Made by a program: the position numbers and the translations under genes. Positions 48,050-59,560 of a DNA stretch of 64,000 nucleotides are shown piece after piece (the first letter of the stretch is position 1; the number at the start of each line of letters is the position of its first letter). Source of the DNA: Paguma larvata (taxonomy: Eukaryota > Chordata > Mammalia > Carnivora > Viverridae); assembly GCA_030068075.1 (NCBI GenBank), contig CM057827.1, forward strand, positions 67,718,500 to 67,782,499. Reading direction: 5' to 3'. The notes under the pieces are model-generated. The model was given only the letters and a program-made list of their open reading frames with translations. It searched no databases and was not told where the DNA came from.

Positions 48050-49800
48050 ATATCTCTGAAAACAAGAATGAAGGGTTAGGCTAAAACAAAAGGCCTGTTG
48101 GATAATTTGCTTCAGAAGTTCAAACTAGCTCCCCTCCTTCTTTCTGAAATTGCTTCTCCTTTACCTAGGAGGAGTATTGGATCGAGTTAGCCTATAAAGA
48201 ATCTGAACAGAGCTATAGACTTAGAGGCATCAGGCAAAAATTACAGGCCAACATTTGGACATACTCAAAGCAAAGGACACCCTGCATTCTGAACAGAGAC
48301 CCTACCCTGTGGTCCTAATCTGCTGATAGCCAGACAAACCCTCAGAAAGAAGGGAGGCTTTGTTTCTAAAAAAATAATCAACCCAAGTGAAAAGACATAG
48401 AGATACTAACATTTAGATTCCCCAATGACAGAGTCTATTTTTACCCAATAACTTTATACTGTAGCTACCTAATAACAAGTCTGGCCATACACACGATTTT
48501 CAAATAGCTATTTGGTGCCTCACTACTACAAGTATCAGTTTAGGATCATTAGATATCTAAAGAAAGCCTAAAACATGAAAAACAACTTAAAAAAAATAGG
48601 TAAAAGGAATTTTAAGGAAAAAATAAACTTCAAAAATATGTGCAATTAATGAATCAGATCATAAAAACACTGACTCGAGAAAATAATATGAGGAGGATAT
48701 GAGAAAAAAATATAAGAATTCAGCCAAATAAGAGCTGCTAGAAATTACCAATATCATAGCAGAAATTTTTAAAATTCAGTAGAAGAGCCAGAAGATAAAG
48801 TCAAGCTAAATATGCGGATAATTAAACAAAAAGACAAAAAAAATGGAAAATAAAAAAATTATAAGAAAATCAGAAGATCAATTCAGGAGATCTAATCTCC
48901 CTCTCGTGGGAGTTCCACAGAGAAAAAAAAATAAGTAAAATAAAACAAAAAGAATTTTTAAGGAAACAATACAGGAAAATGATTTAAAATTGAAAACACG
49001 AAGTTTGTGAGTTAAAACATCAACAATGAAGAAAGATGCATAAAGCACAATGCTGAAACATTTCAAAATAAAAAAATAGAGAGGAAATACTAAAATTTTG
49101 TAGCGATAACAAGGTCACATACATGGACTCGGCAGCCATAATAACTGAAAATATAGGAGCAACGCTTTAAAAATTCTAAGGCAAAATTATTTCCAACCTA
49201 TAATTCATTACCTAGCCAAAATAGCCCATCAAATAGAAAGTCAAAATCATCATGTTTAGCCATGCAAGATGTAAAAATAGCTATACTAACATACCTACCC
49301 ATTCCTTTTTTTTTTCTTTTTTGCCCTTTCGATGCAGCTCAATACACTTTTCTGTACAAAATTTGTCTGTATTTACATGGTCTCAGAAACAAAAACTATC
49401 TAATACCCAACAGGCTTTAGGGAATACAAAACCAAAAAAGATGATTGAAATAGGGAGGGACAGAGATAGAGTCAATGTCAAAATTCTTGGCATGATAATT
49501 TCCCCTACAAGATTTCTAAGATTCAGTAAAGAATTAGAAAAAGGCATAGGGTCCAGGAAAAAAGAAATCCAAACCAGGAATGGGCAAAGGGAATCCCATG
49601 TATGATGGTAAATGAAAATCCTAGGCTAACAGTTGTGCTGCAGGCCCAGAAAGCAAAAGTCCAAATTGAAGCAAGAGGTCAAAAGGCTGCAGAAAGTATT
49701 TCTCAAAAAGGGGTAGTAAGAGGACTGATATATTTACAGAGTAGAAGTGTTTTCTCTGTTGGTCAGTATGGGGCTGAATGTGTGCTAGGAAAACAATAAA
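48050..49800 (+). mobile_element. old L1M/HAL1-type element, 5' and ORF1 region
   Basis: Plus-strand old LINE sequence. 48640-49250 corresponds to ORF1: 'attcagtagaagagccagaa', 'gataaagtcaagctaaatat', 'acaaggtcacatacatggac', 'tttccaacctataattcatt', 'acctagccaaaatagcccat'. 49495-49700 resembles the stretch just after it. No reverse-transcriptase part follows. This fits HAL1 or a truncated L1M. 48050-48600 is assigned only weakly. Confidence 0.65.
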
Positions 49801-50052
49801 ACAAAGAGATCAGTATATGGCTGACTTTAAGATGGCCCCCATCCCTGGTTTTTGGTATTCATATCTTCGTGTATGTAATTCCCTCCCCTTGAGTTTCAGT
49901 AGCACCTATAACCTGCTTCTCGTCAAAAGAATATGACAAAGATGATGGGATGCCACTCCTGTCATTACATTATACTTTATAAGACTCTGTCTCGCCAGCA
50001 GACTTACTCTGCCTCTTGCTGGCCTTGAAGAAGTGATAGAAAACATAGGTAG
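49801..50052 (+). repeat. dispersed repeat, probably LTR-derived
   Basis: 'gtgtatgtaattccctcccc', 'ttgagtttcagtagcaccta', 'taacctgcttctcgtcaaaa', 'gaatatgacaaagatgatgg' are the diverged form of a dispersed mammalian repeat that I recall but cannot name. The 3' part has 'actctgcctcttgctggcct'. Confidence 0.5.
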
Positions 50053-50064
50053 AGAAAGAAATAA

Positions 50065-50298
50065 TAAACACCACGGTGCCTGGATGGCTCAGTTGGCTGG
50101 GCATCCAGTGGACTCTTGATTTCAGCTCGGGTCATGATCTCATGGTTGTGAGATGGAGCCCATGTAGGGGAGCCTGCTTCGGATTTTCTCTCTCTCCCTC
50201 TCTCTCTGTTCCACCCCTGCTCACATTCATTTTCTCTCTCTCTCTCTCAAAATACTAAATAAAAAACAAAAAAAAAAAAAAAAAAAAGAAAAGAAAAA
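50065..50298 (+). mobile_element. CAN-SINE with TSD
   Basis: Head 'ggtgcctggatggctcagtt' at 50075, a shortened middle and an A-rich tail with an A21-like run. The duplication GAAAGAAATAA is at 50054-50064 and 50299-50309. Confidence 0.93.
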
Positions 50299-50509
50299 GA
50301 AAGAAATAAGAAACAGCAATACAAAACATTAACTCCAGGGGACAAAAAGTTGTACAAAAAAATAAATGTATAAAACACTATGTGGCTTAGCCATGAATAT
50401 TTATGGTCATAATGATATAAATTCTGAATGTTGATTCTATAAAATTTCTAAATTGAGAATGGGAGGGAAAGTACACATTTGGTACAAGTTTATAAGAAAA
50501 CTAATTCCT

Positions 50510-50739
50510 GGAGCACCTGAGTGGCTCAGCCGGTTAAGCGTCCTATTTTGGCTCAGGTCATGATCTCATGGCTTGTGAGTTCGAGCCCCTTGTCAGGCTC
50601 TGTGCTAACAGCTCAGAGCCTGGAGCCTGCTTCGGCTTCTGTGTCTCCCTCTCTCTCTCTGCCCTCTCCCATTCATGCTCTGTCACTCTCTCAAAAATAA
50701 AAATAAACATTAAAAAAAAACTAAAAAAAAAAAAAAAGG
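50510..50739 (+). mobile_element. CAN-SINE with 12-bp TSD
   Basis: Head 'ggagcacctgagtggctcag', full body and a long A-rich tail. The duplication AAACTAATTCCT is at 50498-50509 and 50740-50751. Confidence 0.95.
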
Positions 50740-50751
50740 AAACTAATTCCT

Positions 50752-52110
50752 CATCTCAATAGTAGTAGTAATAATAACAAAATCAATTTTTGGATACAAA
50801 AAAGATCCAAGCATATGAAATCCAAGATACATGATTTCATATGCCAATCGGTAGCTTTATCCGCCCTTCTCAACTTTCTGAGCATTCCTTCCTCTTGCCC
50901 ACTTCCGACTTTCCATCTACCATCCCTGTCTTAGCCACTCTGGTTCGGCTCCTGCTACCCCCGACACCTTCCTTTACTAAAAGGCTGTGCATGAACACGC
51001 TGGGTGAACCCCTCTGAAGAGAACTCATCTAATGTCCCCAGTGAGAATGAGAGAATGTAGACCAAGAACACCAACCCTCCTGGGCTATGTGAAACAGAAA
51101 TCAAAACTGCTGCTATTTAGAGCTACAGGATAAAGCAGTGGGTTTTCCTTGAGTTGGAGACCTGCAGCATTCCACTCAGAAGAGCTCAACATTGTTGAAG
51201 CTCCTGAGATTCTCTCCCAAATTTCAGCACATCCAAATTAAGTCTGAGGACAGCATGGGAGGGGTGGAGGGGGGGAGAGAAGGCTAAAATCAAAGAAAGT
51301 CATAGAAACATTGTGAACAGAGATGCATTCTATAAATATTCATAAATTTCTGTAAAGTGTTTTATCTTCACTGAAAACTTTTATTTCATAAAATAACTTT
51401 TTACCAGTTTGATTTTTTTCAGAACCATAGTCATAATTCATGGAATAAAATATTAAGCAACATAAATATTAAAATGCCAAGATTATAGTTTTATTTAAGT
51501 AGTGCAATCAATTTATAGCAGGGTAACAGATGCTACCTAAAATTTTATAATAAATAAATAGCCATAAAAACACACTATTTTGTATGGAGGCAAATATCAG
51601 GAGGATTTGACTATCGCCTCCTAATCCTATAGGATATTGATGTCATATTTCTATACGATATGGACTCATCATTTTTAATACGCATTTTGAAGTTATAATA
51701 ATTAGAATGATGTGATAATGGCCTAAAAGTCAATAAACAGATTGATGTGCCACTATAGAAAATTAAAGATTTTTGCAAATGAAGTTTGTGATAAAGCAGA
51801 CTTTGAAAGTAACTAAGAAAGAACTGGTTACATGACTGGCATACCTTGGTAGATAATATTGGACACAATTCCTGGCCTCATGTGCAAAAACTCAGACAAG
51901 CTTCCCTCAGTGGGGAAAACAAAGTCACATGTTTTTAGTAAACGGTGAGCAGTGTTTTGTTGATCTTCAAACTTGCTATTACATAATTAGTGAAGAAAGC
52001 CTACTCACAGCACTAACATAAACTCACATATCCCTCACAAAGTAGTCTCTCCCTCCTTGAAAAAGAAAAGGAAAAAAAAAAAAAGCAAACTTCTCTCAAC
52101 TTCTAGCAGT
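50752..52110. other. spacer, nothing recognised
   Basis: No repeat or gene assigned. A G-rich patch lies near 51258-51275. Frames of up to 85 codons show no domain. Confidence 0.4.
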
Positions 52111-52114
52111 GAGG

Positions 52115-52335
52115 CTTTGACACAGAGGTCTGAGTTGAAGTCCCATCCCTGCAAACCAATTTTGGAACTTTGGGTAAACTATATAACCTTAAACCTCTGC
52201 TTCTTTATATTAGAAAATGGGGTGAATAACTGCTGATAAAAACAAGCTATGTCATTTAATTTCATGGCAATGCTATGTAGACCTGTCTTGAAAACAATAA
52301 AGCACCTAAATGAGTAATTGGTATTAGAGTGATTA
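52115..52335 (+). mobile_element. MIR
   Basis: Diverged MIR: 'tctgagttgaagtcccatcc', 'aactttgggtaaactatata', 'accttaaacctctgcttctt' and 'tattagaaaatggggtgaat' in order. Confidence 0.8.
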
Positions 52336-52514
52336 CTGCTTAAAGGGGCAAATTCACCTAGAACTCTTAGTAGAAAAAAAGAATATTCCCAAGATTTGGG
52401 GGGAAATATATATATATATTCCTACTAAGAGTCAGTGTTCCTGATGAGAATAGATTGCATTTTTTATAGTTCTATTTTAGAAATAACACATTCCAAGAAT
52501 AAATTATTTTACTT

Positions 52515-53695
52515 CTAAGAAACACTTTAATTCAACAATAAGAAAATGAGCAACCCAATTAAAAAATAGGCAAAAGATCTGAACAGACACTTCACCAAAA
52601 AAAGATACACAGATGGTAAATAAGCAAATGAAAAGATGTTCAACATCATATGTCATTAGAAAACTGCAAATCAAAACAAGAATGAGACATTAGAATTTAA
52701 AAATACGCAATTAAAAAATAGGCAAAAGATCTGAACAGAATTTCACCAAAAAAGATGCACAGATGGAAAATAAGCATATGAAAAGATGCTCAACATCATA
52801 TGGCATTAGGAAATTACAAATTAAAAGAACAATGAGATATTACACACTTCTTATAATGGGAAAAAATCTATAAAACACAATACCAAGTGCTGGCAAGGTG
52901 TGGAGTAACAGGAACCCCCACTGCTGGTAAGAATGCGAAATGGCATAGTCACTCTGAAAGACAAATTAGTTTCTCACAAAACTAAATATACTCTTGCCAT
53001 ATGATTAGCAATCATCTTCTTTGATGTGTTCTAAAAAAATGTTGAAAATTTGTGTCCACAAATGTTTTATAGAAGCTTTATTCTTAATTGTGAAAACCTA
53101 GAAACAATTCATTCACCTTCCGTAGGTGAATGAATAAGCTGGGGTATATCCAGACAGTGGAATTTTATTCAGCTCTAAAAAAGAAGTGAGCTATCAAGCC
53201 AAGAAAGGATAAAGAGGAAATTTAACTGTGAATTATTAAATTAAAGAAGCCAACTGAAAAGGCTATATGCTATACGATCCAACTGTATAGCATCCTGGAA
53301 AAAGGCAAAACTATGAAGACAGTAAGAGAGATCAACAGTTGCCAAGGACTGGGGGTAAAGAGGGATAAACGGATGGAGCACAAAGGATTTTTACAGCAAT
53401 GAAACTACTTGAATTGTACTACAGTGGAGAATACATGTTATTACACATTTGTCCAAACCTAGGGAACGTGCAACCCCAAGAATGAAACCTAATGTCAACT
53501 ATGGACTTTAGGGATAGTGATGTGTCAATGCAGGTTCTTCGATTACGACAAATGCACCATGCTGAAGCAGGATTTTGATAGTAGGGGAAGTTGGGCATAT
53601 GTAGGGGCACAGAATACATGGGGAATCTCTGTACCTTCTGCTCAATTCTGCTGTGAACCTAACACTCATCTAAACATAAAATCCATTTGTTAAAA
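52515..53695 (+). mobile_element. old L1M 3' part with internal tandem duplication
   Basis: Old L1 tail: 'gcaaaagatctgaacagaca', 'gtgctggcaaggtgtggagt', 'ggtgaatgaataagctgggg', 'atacatgttattacacattt', and an L1M-type 3' end. A 152-bp segment is duplicated in tandem at 52556-52707 and 52708-52842 onward. The element is fully degenerate. Confidence 0.8.
52556..52842 (+). repeat. 152-bp tandem duplication inside L1M
   Basis: Both copies begin 'caattaaaaaataggcaaaa' and share 'gatctgaacaga', 'ttcaccaaaaaa', 'cacagatgg', 'gaaaagatg.tcaacatca'. Copies differ at many positions and by small gaps, so the duplication is old. The second copy continues directly into the rest of the L1. Confidence 0.88.
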
Positions 53696-55242
53696 AGTAC
53701 TCGAATTCCAAATAAGTATATGATTTAATTGCCAGAAGCGTAGAAGCACATTTAAATAATTAAAATTGAGGTGCAACATAGGGTAGACAGTTGAGGGTTT
53801 TTTAGGGTAGATAGTTAAATAACATGATATTTAGAATCCTAAACATATTTGGTTTTTAATTTATTCTTTGAAAAGTTCAATGTTCTAATAAACAAACCCC
53901 TAAATACATTCAAGAGACCACAGAAAGCATTTGAATGAAAATCATTGGCTTAAGGTATTTAGATTAGTTCAGTTCCAAAAATTCCATAATAATTACCCTA
54001 AAGGAGGTAAATCTAGAATATTATCAACACTATCATTAATTAAAATTAATTTCTGAAAAGCACAGGTCTTAAAGTTAGGCCAACCAGTTCACTTAGGAGT
54101 TTTTAAACTAAATGTCAAAAACTTGGAAAATTGGTGAAACTTAGGCATATTTCATACCAGGAAAAAAAAGTCTTTAACAGCATGTTAGCTGGGACACTTT
54201 CGATTTCAAATGACAAGAGTCCCAACTCAAACTAGCCTGGACTCAAGAGTGCTCACCACTACACTGGAGAACCACCATAACTCAAACTAGTCTAAGGAAA
54301 ATTAAAGGACTTGGGAAATTTATGCTATTTGTTGGGGAAAATGGAGTAAACCAGATTAGGTTAGGATTAGGTCTCCCTCTTCCCTCCTCCTGTTGTCCCC
54401 AATCCTAATGCCTTCTTTCTCATTTTCTCTCCCACTGTTTCCTTCGCTCTTTCCACCTTTGTTTTTTTCCCCTCAATTTTTCTTATTGAAGATCTGATTC
54501 TTCCCAGTAGCGGGAGACGGATATGACCTGCAGTGGATGCTATGCTTACAAATTCTGTATTAGCCACTTGAGAGGAAGGAGAGAACATATATTTCCCAGA
54601 GACACCACATAAAATTCCAATGATGTAATCTCACTGACCCTGGCTGCATCATGTGCCCATCTCTAGGTCAGGATTCATTAACTTCACTTGGCATGGAAAG
54701 GAAAATGCCCCCAAATGAGGAGGGTAGAAATGGAAAAAAAAGGAGTGGGGAGGGAAATTAAGAAGACAACAGTTGGATCAATATATTTAATTTGGTTAAT
54801 TTTTAATTGGTTAATTTAACTGGTTAATTTGGTTAATTTTTATTAATATATTTAGTAGAAAAACAGGCATTTTAAAATCAAAAGTCCTAGGACTAAAATT
54901 ATAGATCCATTGGGAAATCCAGAATTAAGTTATTTCTGAAGATAATCTAAAATCTGATAATGAAGATGTAGTATACATTAGTACACATCAGATGACAATG
55001 AGTACCTCAGAAAGCATTTTCTTGAAAACAAAATGTGGGTGACATTCTCCTTTATTATTATCTATACGCTCTTGTCAAGAAGTTCTGCATTGGCCTATTC
55101 AGATTAAAAAAAAAAATTTTTTTTTCACTGTGAGGCTATAATCATTTTGTGGAGTTTTGAATGAGTGGTTTATATGACAAGTGACTATGGATTAGATTTC
55201 AAAGTATTAACAGTACATTTGCATTACAAATGTTCTCCACAG
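53696..55242. other. spacer, nothing recognised
   Basis: No gene or repeat assigned. 54785-54845 contains several 'ggttaattt' units. 55106-55127 is an A/T palindrome of about 10 A followed by 10 T. Confidence 0.4.
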
Positions 55243-55437
55243 AGGCACCTGGGTGGGTTGGTTGGTTAAGTGCCCAGCTCCTGATTTCTCCTCAGGTCAT
55301 GATCTCATGGTTTCATGAGTTTGAGCCCCACATCAAGCTCTGTCCACTGACCTCAAGTAGCCTTCTTGGGATTCTCCCTCTCTCCCTCTCTCTGCCCCTA
55401 CCCAGTTCATGCTCTGTCTCTCTCAAATAAACTTGAA
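55243..55437 (+). mobile_element. CAN-SINE whose tail leads into a purine tract
   Basis: Head 'gaggcacctgggtgggttgg', then 'caggtcatgatctcatgg', 'tgagtttgagccccacatca' and a CT-rich tail ending 'ctctcaaataaacttgaaag'. The A-rich tail continues without a break into the purine tract at 55437-55671. Confidence 0.92.
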
Positions 55438-55479
55438 AGAAAGGAGGAAAGAAGGAAAGAGGAAGAAAGAAGGAAAAAC

Positions 55480-55535
<56 letters not shown>

Positions 55536-55671
55536 GAGGGAGGGAGGGAGGGAGGGAGGGAGGGAGGAAGGAAAGGAAGGAAGGAAAGGAAGGAAGGAAG
55601 GAAGGAAGGAAGGAAAGGAAGGAAGGAAGGAAGGAAGGAAGGAAGGAAGGAAGGAAGGAAGGAAAGAAAGG
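55437..55671 (+). repeat. 235-bp purine tract (GAAA)n/(GGGA)n/(GGAA)n
   Basis: An all-purine tract made of GAAA units, then GGGA units, then GGAA units. The overlapping open frames on both strands, up to 173 codons on the minus strand, are produced by the repeat. It has probably grown from the SINE tail. Confidence 0.97.
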
Positions 55672-56376
55672 TAGGTTTTACCTTACTTCTGAGATGAAAC
55701 CAAAGTGAAATTAAATAATTACATCCATTCCATGGATAATTCAGATTTTTTAAATTTTGTTTTCCACAACTGGGTATCTTGGAGGTGTGGAAGTTTGCCC
55801 AAATTAACATTCCTTGCCTTGTGTGACGATTCAAAACTCAACATTATGGTAAATATTTATTGATTAACAAAACGCTCATCTTCTTTAGAACAGCCATTTT
55901 CAGACAGAGTTCCTGGAGTTTTTCTTTCACAGAAATGTTGATAGTAACAAGCTTCTGAAAGTGACTGCTCCATTCAATTAGCCCTCACTGAATAGGACAA
56001 GATAAGTTGTAAAGTAAAATTAACCTTAAATTCAATGATGTCCCAAAGATTTGAAGAACTCTGTTCTTCATAAATGTCCCCCAAATCCTAATTCATGACT
56101 TAAGGATAGCAAGCTTACAGACTTTGTTCCCAGTTCCATTTCCAACCTCAGTTGAAGTGTAAACTCGGATGGCTCAGTGGCATCTCAAGTTCCAACCACA
56201 TCATGACTAACATAGCTCACAAATCCTGTATTAGCCACCCATCTCTTTCCATCCTGATTTTCCTGCAGTACATTAACTATTCATGTATTTACACTGTAAT
56301 GAGGTTTGGTCAACAGCTGGCAGTGAGGGAAGATAGATTTCATAAAGCTAACGCTTCTTGTGGTGCCTAAATTAGA
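55672..56376. other. spacer, nothing recognised
   Basis: Sequence between the purine tract and the antisense ERV 3' LTR. No gene or repeat assigned. Confidence 0.4.
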
Positions 56377-56746
56377 TGAGGGCTTCCAAATATGGGGCAA
56401 AGATCCTGTGGAAGCCAGTGGCACAGAAGATAAAAGAATTCACCTGAGGCAGAACAAAGAAATAGTTTATTGAAAACACCCAAAGCAGTGGTGGGCAAGA
56501 CAGCAGAGAGGGTGTCTGCAACCAGGGACTGCTTTTAAGGAAGGAAACTGAGGAGGTATGGTGATGTATACAATTTTCCTTTTCAGTAACTGTGCCTAGA
56601 TCTAAGTAGCCTATTGGTTAGTTGGGGCCTATGGACATTTTGAGGAGGGTCATTCTGATCGACCTCTATGTATTCAGCCAGGTGGTCACTGTGGGCCCTT
56701 TTCCACATTCCATTGTTCAAGCATGTACGTGAAAGCACCCTCCACA
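56377..56746 (-). mobile_element. ERV 3' LTR, minus strand
   Basis: On the minus strand the block begins TGTGGAGGGTGC just after a purine-rich stretch resembling a polypurine tract, has a TTAAAA TATA-like motif, an AATAAA signal (complement at about 56465-56470) and a T-rich U5, and ends in CA at 56377. Length about 370 bp. An alternative start at 56759 is possible. No matching 5' LTR of the same sequence is in the window. Confidence 0.7.
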
Positions 56747-58017
56747 TTCCCCTGTGACAGATCGACGATAACAAATCCTAGGCATTTGGGTGGCGGTTTC
56801 ATCTTGGGTAGCTTCTTCCTGAATGAGGGGCACAGAAAGAGATGTCCCTACCTAATTTGTTGCTCCATCAGGGGTTCTGGGCATTTATAGACCAGAGCAC
56901 GGTACTATATTAACCTGCTAATAGGTGATTTGAGTGAAATTCCTTGGCAGCCAGGTCCATGGGACTTGGGGGAGGGGATCCTCCAATGCTATGGGCTAGA
57001 ATCCCTGTTTATCCATCATTCATATATAGAATTGTTAGATTCTAGAAAAGACAAATTTAACAAAGAGATTAAAGAGAGGAGGATCAATAATCAGGAGTAT
57101 GAATATTGAGGCCAGGGGTCCTAAGACGAGAAGCCAGGACAGCCACGAACAGCTTTCTTTCCAGGAGAGCCATCCTTGTGTTTATAGTCCCGGAAGGAGG
57201 AAGCCCAAAGAAGGATAACATGGGAAAGAAAACAGCCCCAAAGGGGGGAAGATCGTGGTGTGAGAGCAGGAGCTCCAGGAGGGAACAGCTCTGGCCAAGT
57301 TATGATTTCTGACCAAGTAAATTCAGAGACGTCATCCTGAACAAAAAGGTGGAGAATGAAGTCTTGAAATTGGGAAGAAGAGCTCTGGAGAGTCTCAGGA
57401 GGAAAGTACTGAGAGAGTTTTTCTAAGATATTACATAGAATGATTGAAATGTGAGAGTTGGCAAGGACAATGGACCAGATTTTTAGGCTTCTAGGGACTC
57501 TGGGTGTGCACCACTCAGAGTCTAAGAGGCACAGATCTCACAGCTGTAAATGGCAGAGGGCTCCTCATTGAGGGCCAGAGTAGTCTTGATTCTGGAAAGA
57601 TGAATCCACTGGGAGAGGCTGTGAAGTTTTACTGCTGTTAGAGTGGTCAAAAGAACTTAATAGGGCCAGATCCAGACAGGTTCGAGATCATCCTGCTGAA
57701 GAGTCTTAAGGTATACCCAATTCCTGGATGTAAGTCTTGAAAATGTGTTATCTGAGAAAGAGGGGTCAGGTTTTGGACTGTACTGGTTTGGATGGTCCTT
57801 ACAGTTTGGCCTAGGGATATGACATAATGTGTAATTAGAGTAACAAAAAGAAGCCCAACTAGGTCCTTTTGATAGTTGACAAAACTTACCTGCAGTCCAG
57901 TTTAACCAATCGTTAAAGGAAAGAGACGGATTGATAACTTAAAGGTCAATTTGAGGATTCATGTCAGTTAGTAGCCCTGTCGCATTTTTGTGGTAATCTG
58001 GAGTACATACATAACGC

Positions 58018-58342
58018 TGTTTTTGTTTTGTTTTTTTTTGAGACAGAGTGCATGAGCCTGGGGGAGAGGATAAGGGGGAGGGAAGAGAATTTTAAGCAGG
58101 CTCTTTTGGATTCTGTGTCTCCTCTCTTTTCTCTGTCCCTCACCTGTGCATGCGCACGCATGCGCGCATTTTCTCTCTCTCTCTCTAAAATAAACATTAA
58201 AAAAAAAGTTTAAAAATAAAAAAAAGAATCTTAAGCAGGCTCCACGCCCAACTGAGGGGCTCAATCTCCAGACTGTTGGTACCATGACCTGAGCCAAAAT
58301 CAAGACTCAGAGGCTTAAGTGACTGGGCCACCCAGGTGCCCC
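58018..58342 (-). mobile_element. CAN-SINE, minus strand, split by another SINE
   Basis: The outer minus-strand SINE has its tail part at 58018-58103 and its head part at 58225-58342 (ending 'gccacccaggtgcccc'). It sits inside the ERV envelope relic. The second SINE at 58104-58224 interrupts it. Confidence 0.9.
58104..58224 (+). mobile_element. 5'-truncated plus-strand CAN-SINE nested in a minus-strand SINE
   Basis: Only the 3' half of the SINE ('ttttggattctgtgtctcct', CT-rich part, AATAAACATTAAAAA tail) is present. It is flanked by an 18-bp duplication of the host SINE: AGAATTTTAAGCAGGCTC at 58086-58103 and AGAATCTTAAGCAGGCTC at 58225-58242, with one mismatch. The CT part contains an alternating purine-pyrimidine stretch, 'tgcatgcgcacgcatgcgcg'. 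Confidence 0.93.
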
Positions 58343-59560
58343 CATAACAATAGTTTTAATAAAGCATAGATTCCTCCTAGAGCTGCAGTCAGGATATCAA
58401 GGGCCATTTGGTTTCAGAGGGCCACTTTAGAATTTGTGGGTGAATACAAGTTGGGTTTGGTTAAGGGTGGCTATTGTCTGCTTTGCCAAAGCCTCTATTT
58501 GCAATTTTCTATCAACAGAAATGGCTCCTAGGACAAATATGGCTAAGAGACAAAACCATCAAGAAGCCCTCTCTGTTTGATGTTTAGCCGTAATAATATC
58601 CTAATTATAAGGAATCACTGGCAAATGGGAGAAGACTAGTCTGAGGAGATACCAAAGGACTTTCCCAAGTGCTTCACCTAATACAATCAGAGGGAAAGTG
58701 GGGCCATCCATGATTTCCACAAGTCAATAGTTAACTGGCGATTTTGTCCTTCCAGCCATACAGAATTGGTCAAAATGCTAGATAAGATATACAATTGTTG
58801 GGGAATCAATCCTATTTTCCATCTATGCTATGCCCATGGGGTCCTGTTATTATCCCCACAGAACAAGAACAAAGATTGGCTATTGGCACAATTACTCTGA
58901 AGTTCACCTCAAGCCGTCTAGCTTAAGCAAATAACAAATATTCAAACAAAATCAGAACTGAAAAGAGGTGATGCTGAATCATAAATTTTCTCTCTAAAAT
59001 CACCCTTATCTCCAGGGATAGCCAAATCAAGACTAAGTTGCAAAACAAGTCCAATTTTAACAAACTTGGCCTAATAAACTCAGCAAGAATAGTGACTGAC
59101 AATATAGATCTTTTAAAATTTGCTTTGCTGGAACTTTTCATAAGGAACCTCTGACCTTTTCTGAGTAGTCTCAAGGCCAGAAGCGAAGCCAAATCCTTGC
59201 CATCAGATATGCCATCAGAGTTTTGGGTGAATTTCTCTTCTTGAGGTTCCCAAAATATTTTGAAGTTCCTGCATCTGCCAGGAAATGACATTCTTTACTC
59301 ACCTGGTAAGGCTGCTGGCAACTTTGTAAGCAAGGAATCCGGGCAACATTTCCTAGGGGCTTTATGGCTCCATGATTCACAAAGACAACCTCAATTCCTA
59401 AAAAGCTGTCTGGCCATATCCGAGTCTATGCCTGCCTTTCTCAAATATGGCATTCCAGTCAAAGCCTTGGTAAAATAACCAATGTTTCCAATGGTGCCCT
59501 GTTACAAGGAGAACAGGTTCTTACCGAACTTATGCAACGACTATGATTCCCAAGGAAGAA

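Larger units (their letters stand above)
57900..58900 (-). pseudogene. env: ERV envelope (transmembrane part) relic
   Basis: On the minus strand, 58505-58360 shows the conserved retroviral transmembrane segment with a heptad-like run followed by the region homologous to the conserved so-called immunosuppressive stretch of gammaretroviral envelopes. The reading frame there is recognisable but has substitutions and a stop. A composite SINE insertion at 58018-58342 splits it from the downstream part. No surface-unit sequence could be recognised upstream. The gene is inactive; I describe it only as a fossil. Confidence 0.6.
56377..59560 (-). mobile_element. deleted class I endogenous retrovirus, antisense (3' part)
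   Basis: Read on the minus strand this is retroviral leader-like sequence (about 59560-58920), then an envelope transmembrane relic (about 58900-57900) interrupted by SINEs, then non-coding sequence and a 3' LTR. gag and pol are not visible, so a large internal deletion or a naturally shortened element is likely. Frames are broken by stops, frameshifts and insertions. Class I (gammaretrovirus-like) is inferred from the transmembrane part. No part is a working viral gene. Confidence 0.65.

Noticed and set aside
55313..55834. Open frames of 99-173 codons on both strands
   Set aside because: They are produced by the purine tract at 55437-55671 and the adjacent SINE.
57106..57312. Plus-strand 68-codon frame with basic residues
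   Set aside because: It is antisense to the ERV sequence downstream of envelope and has no known domain.
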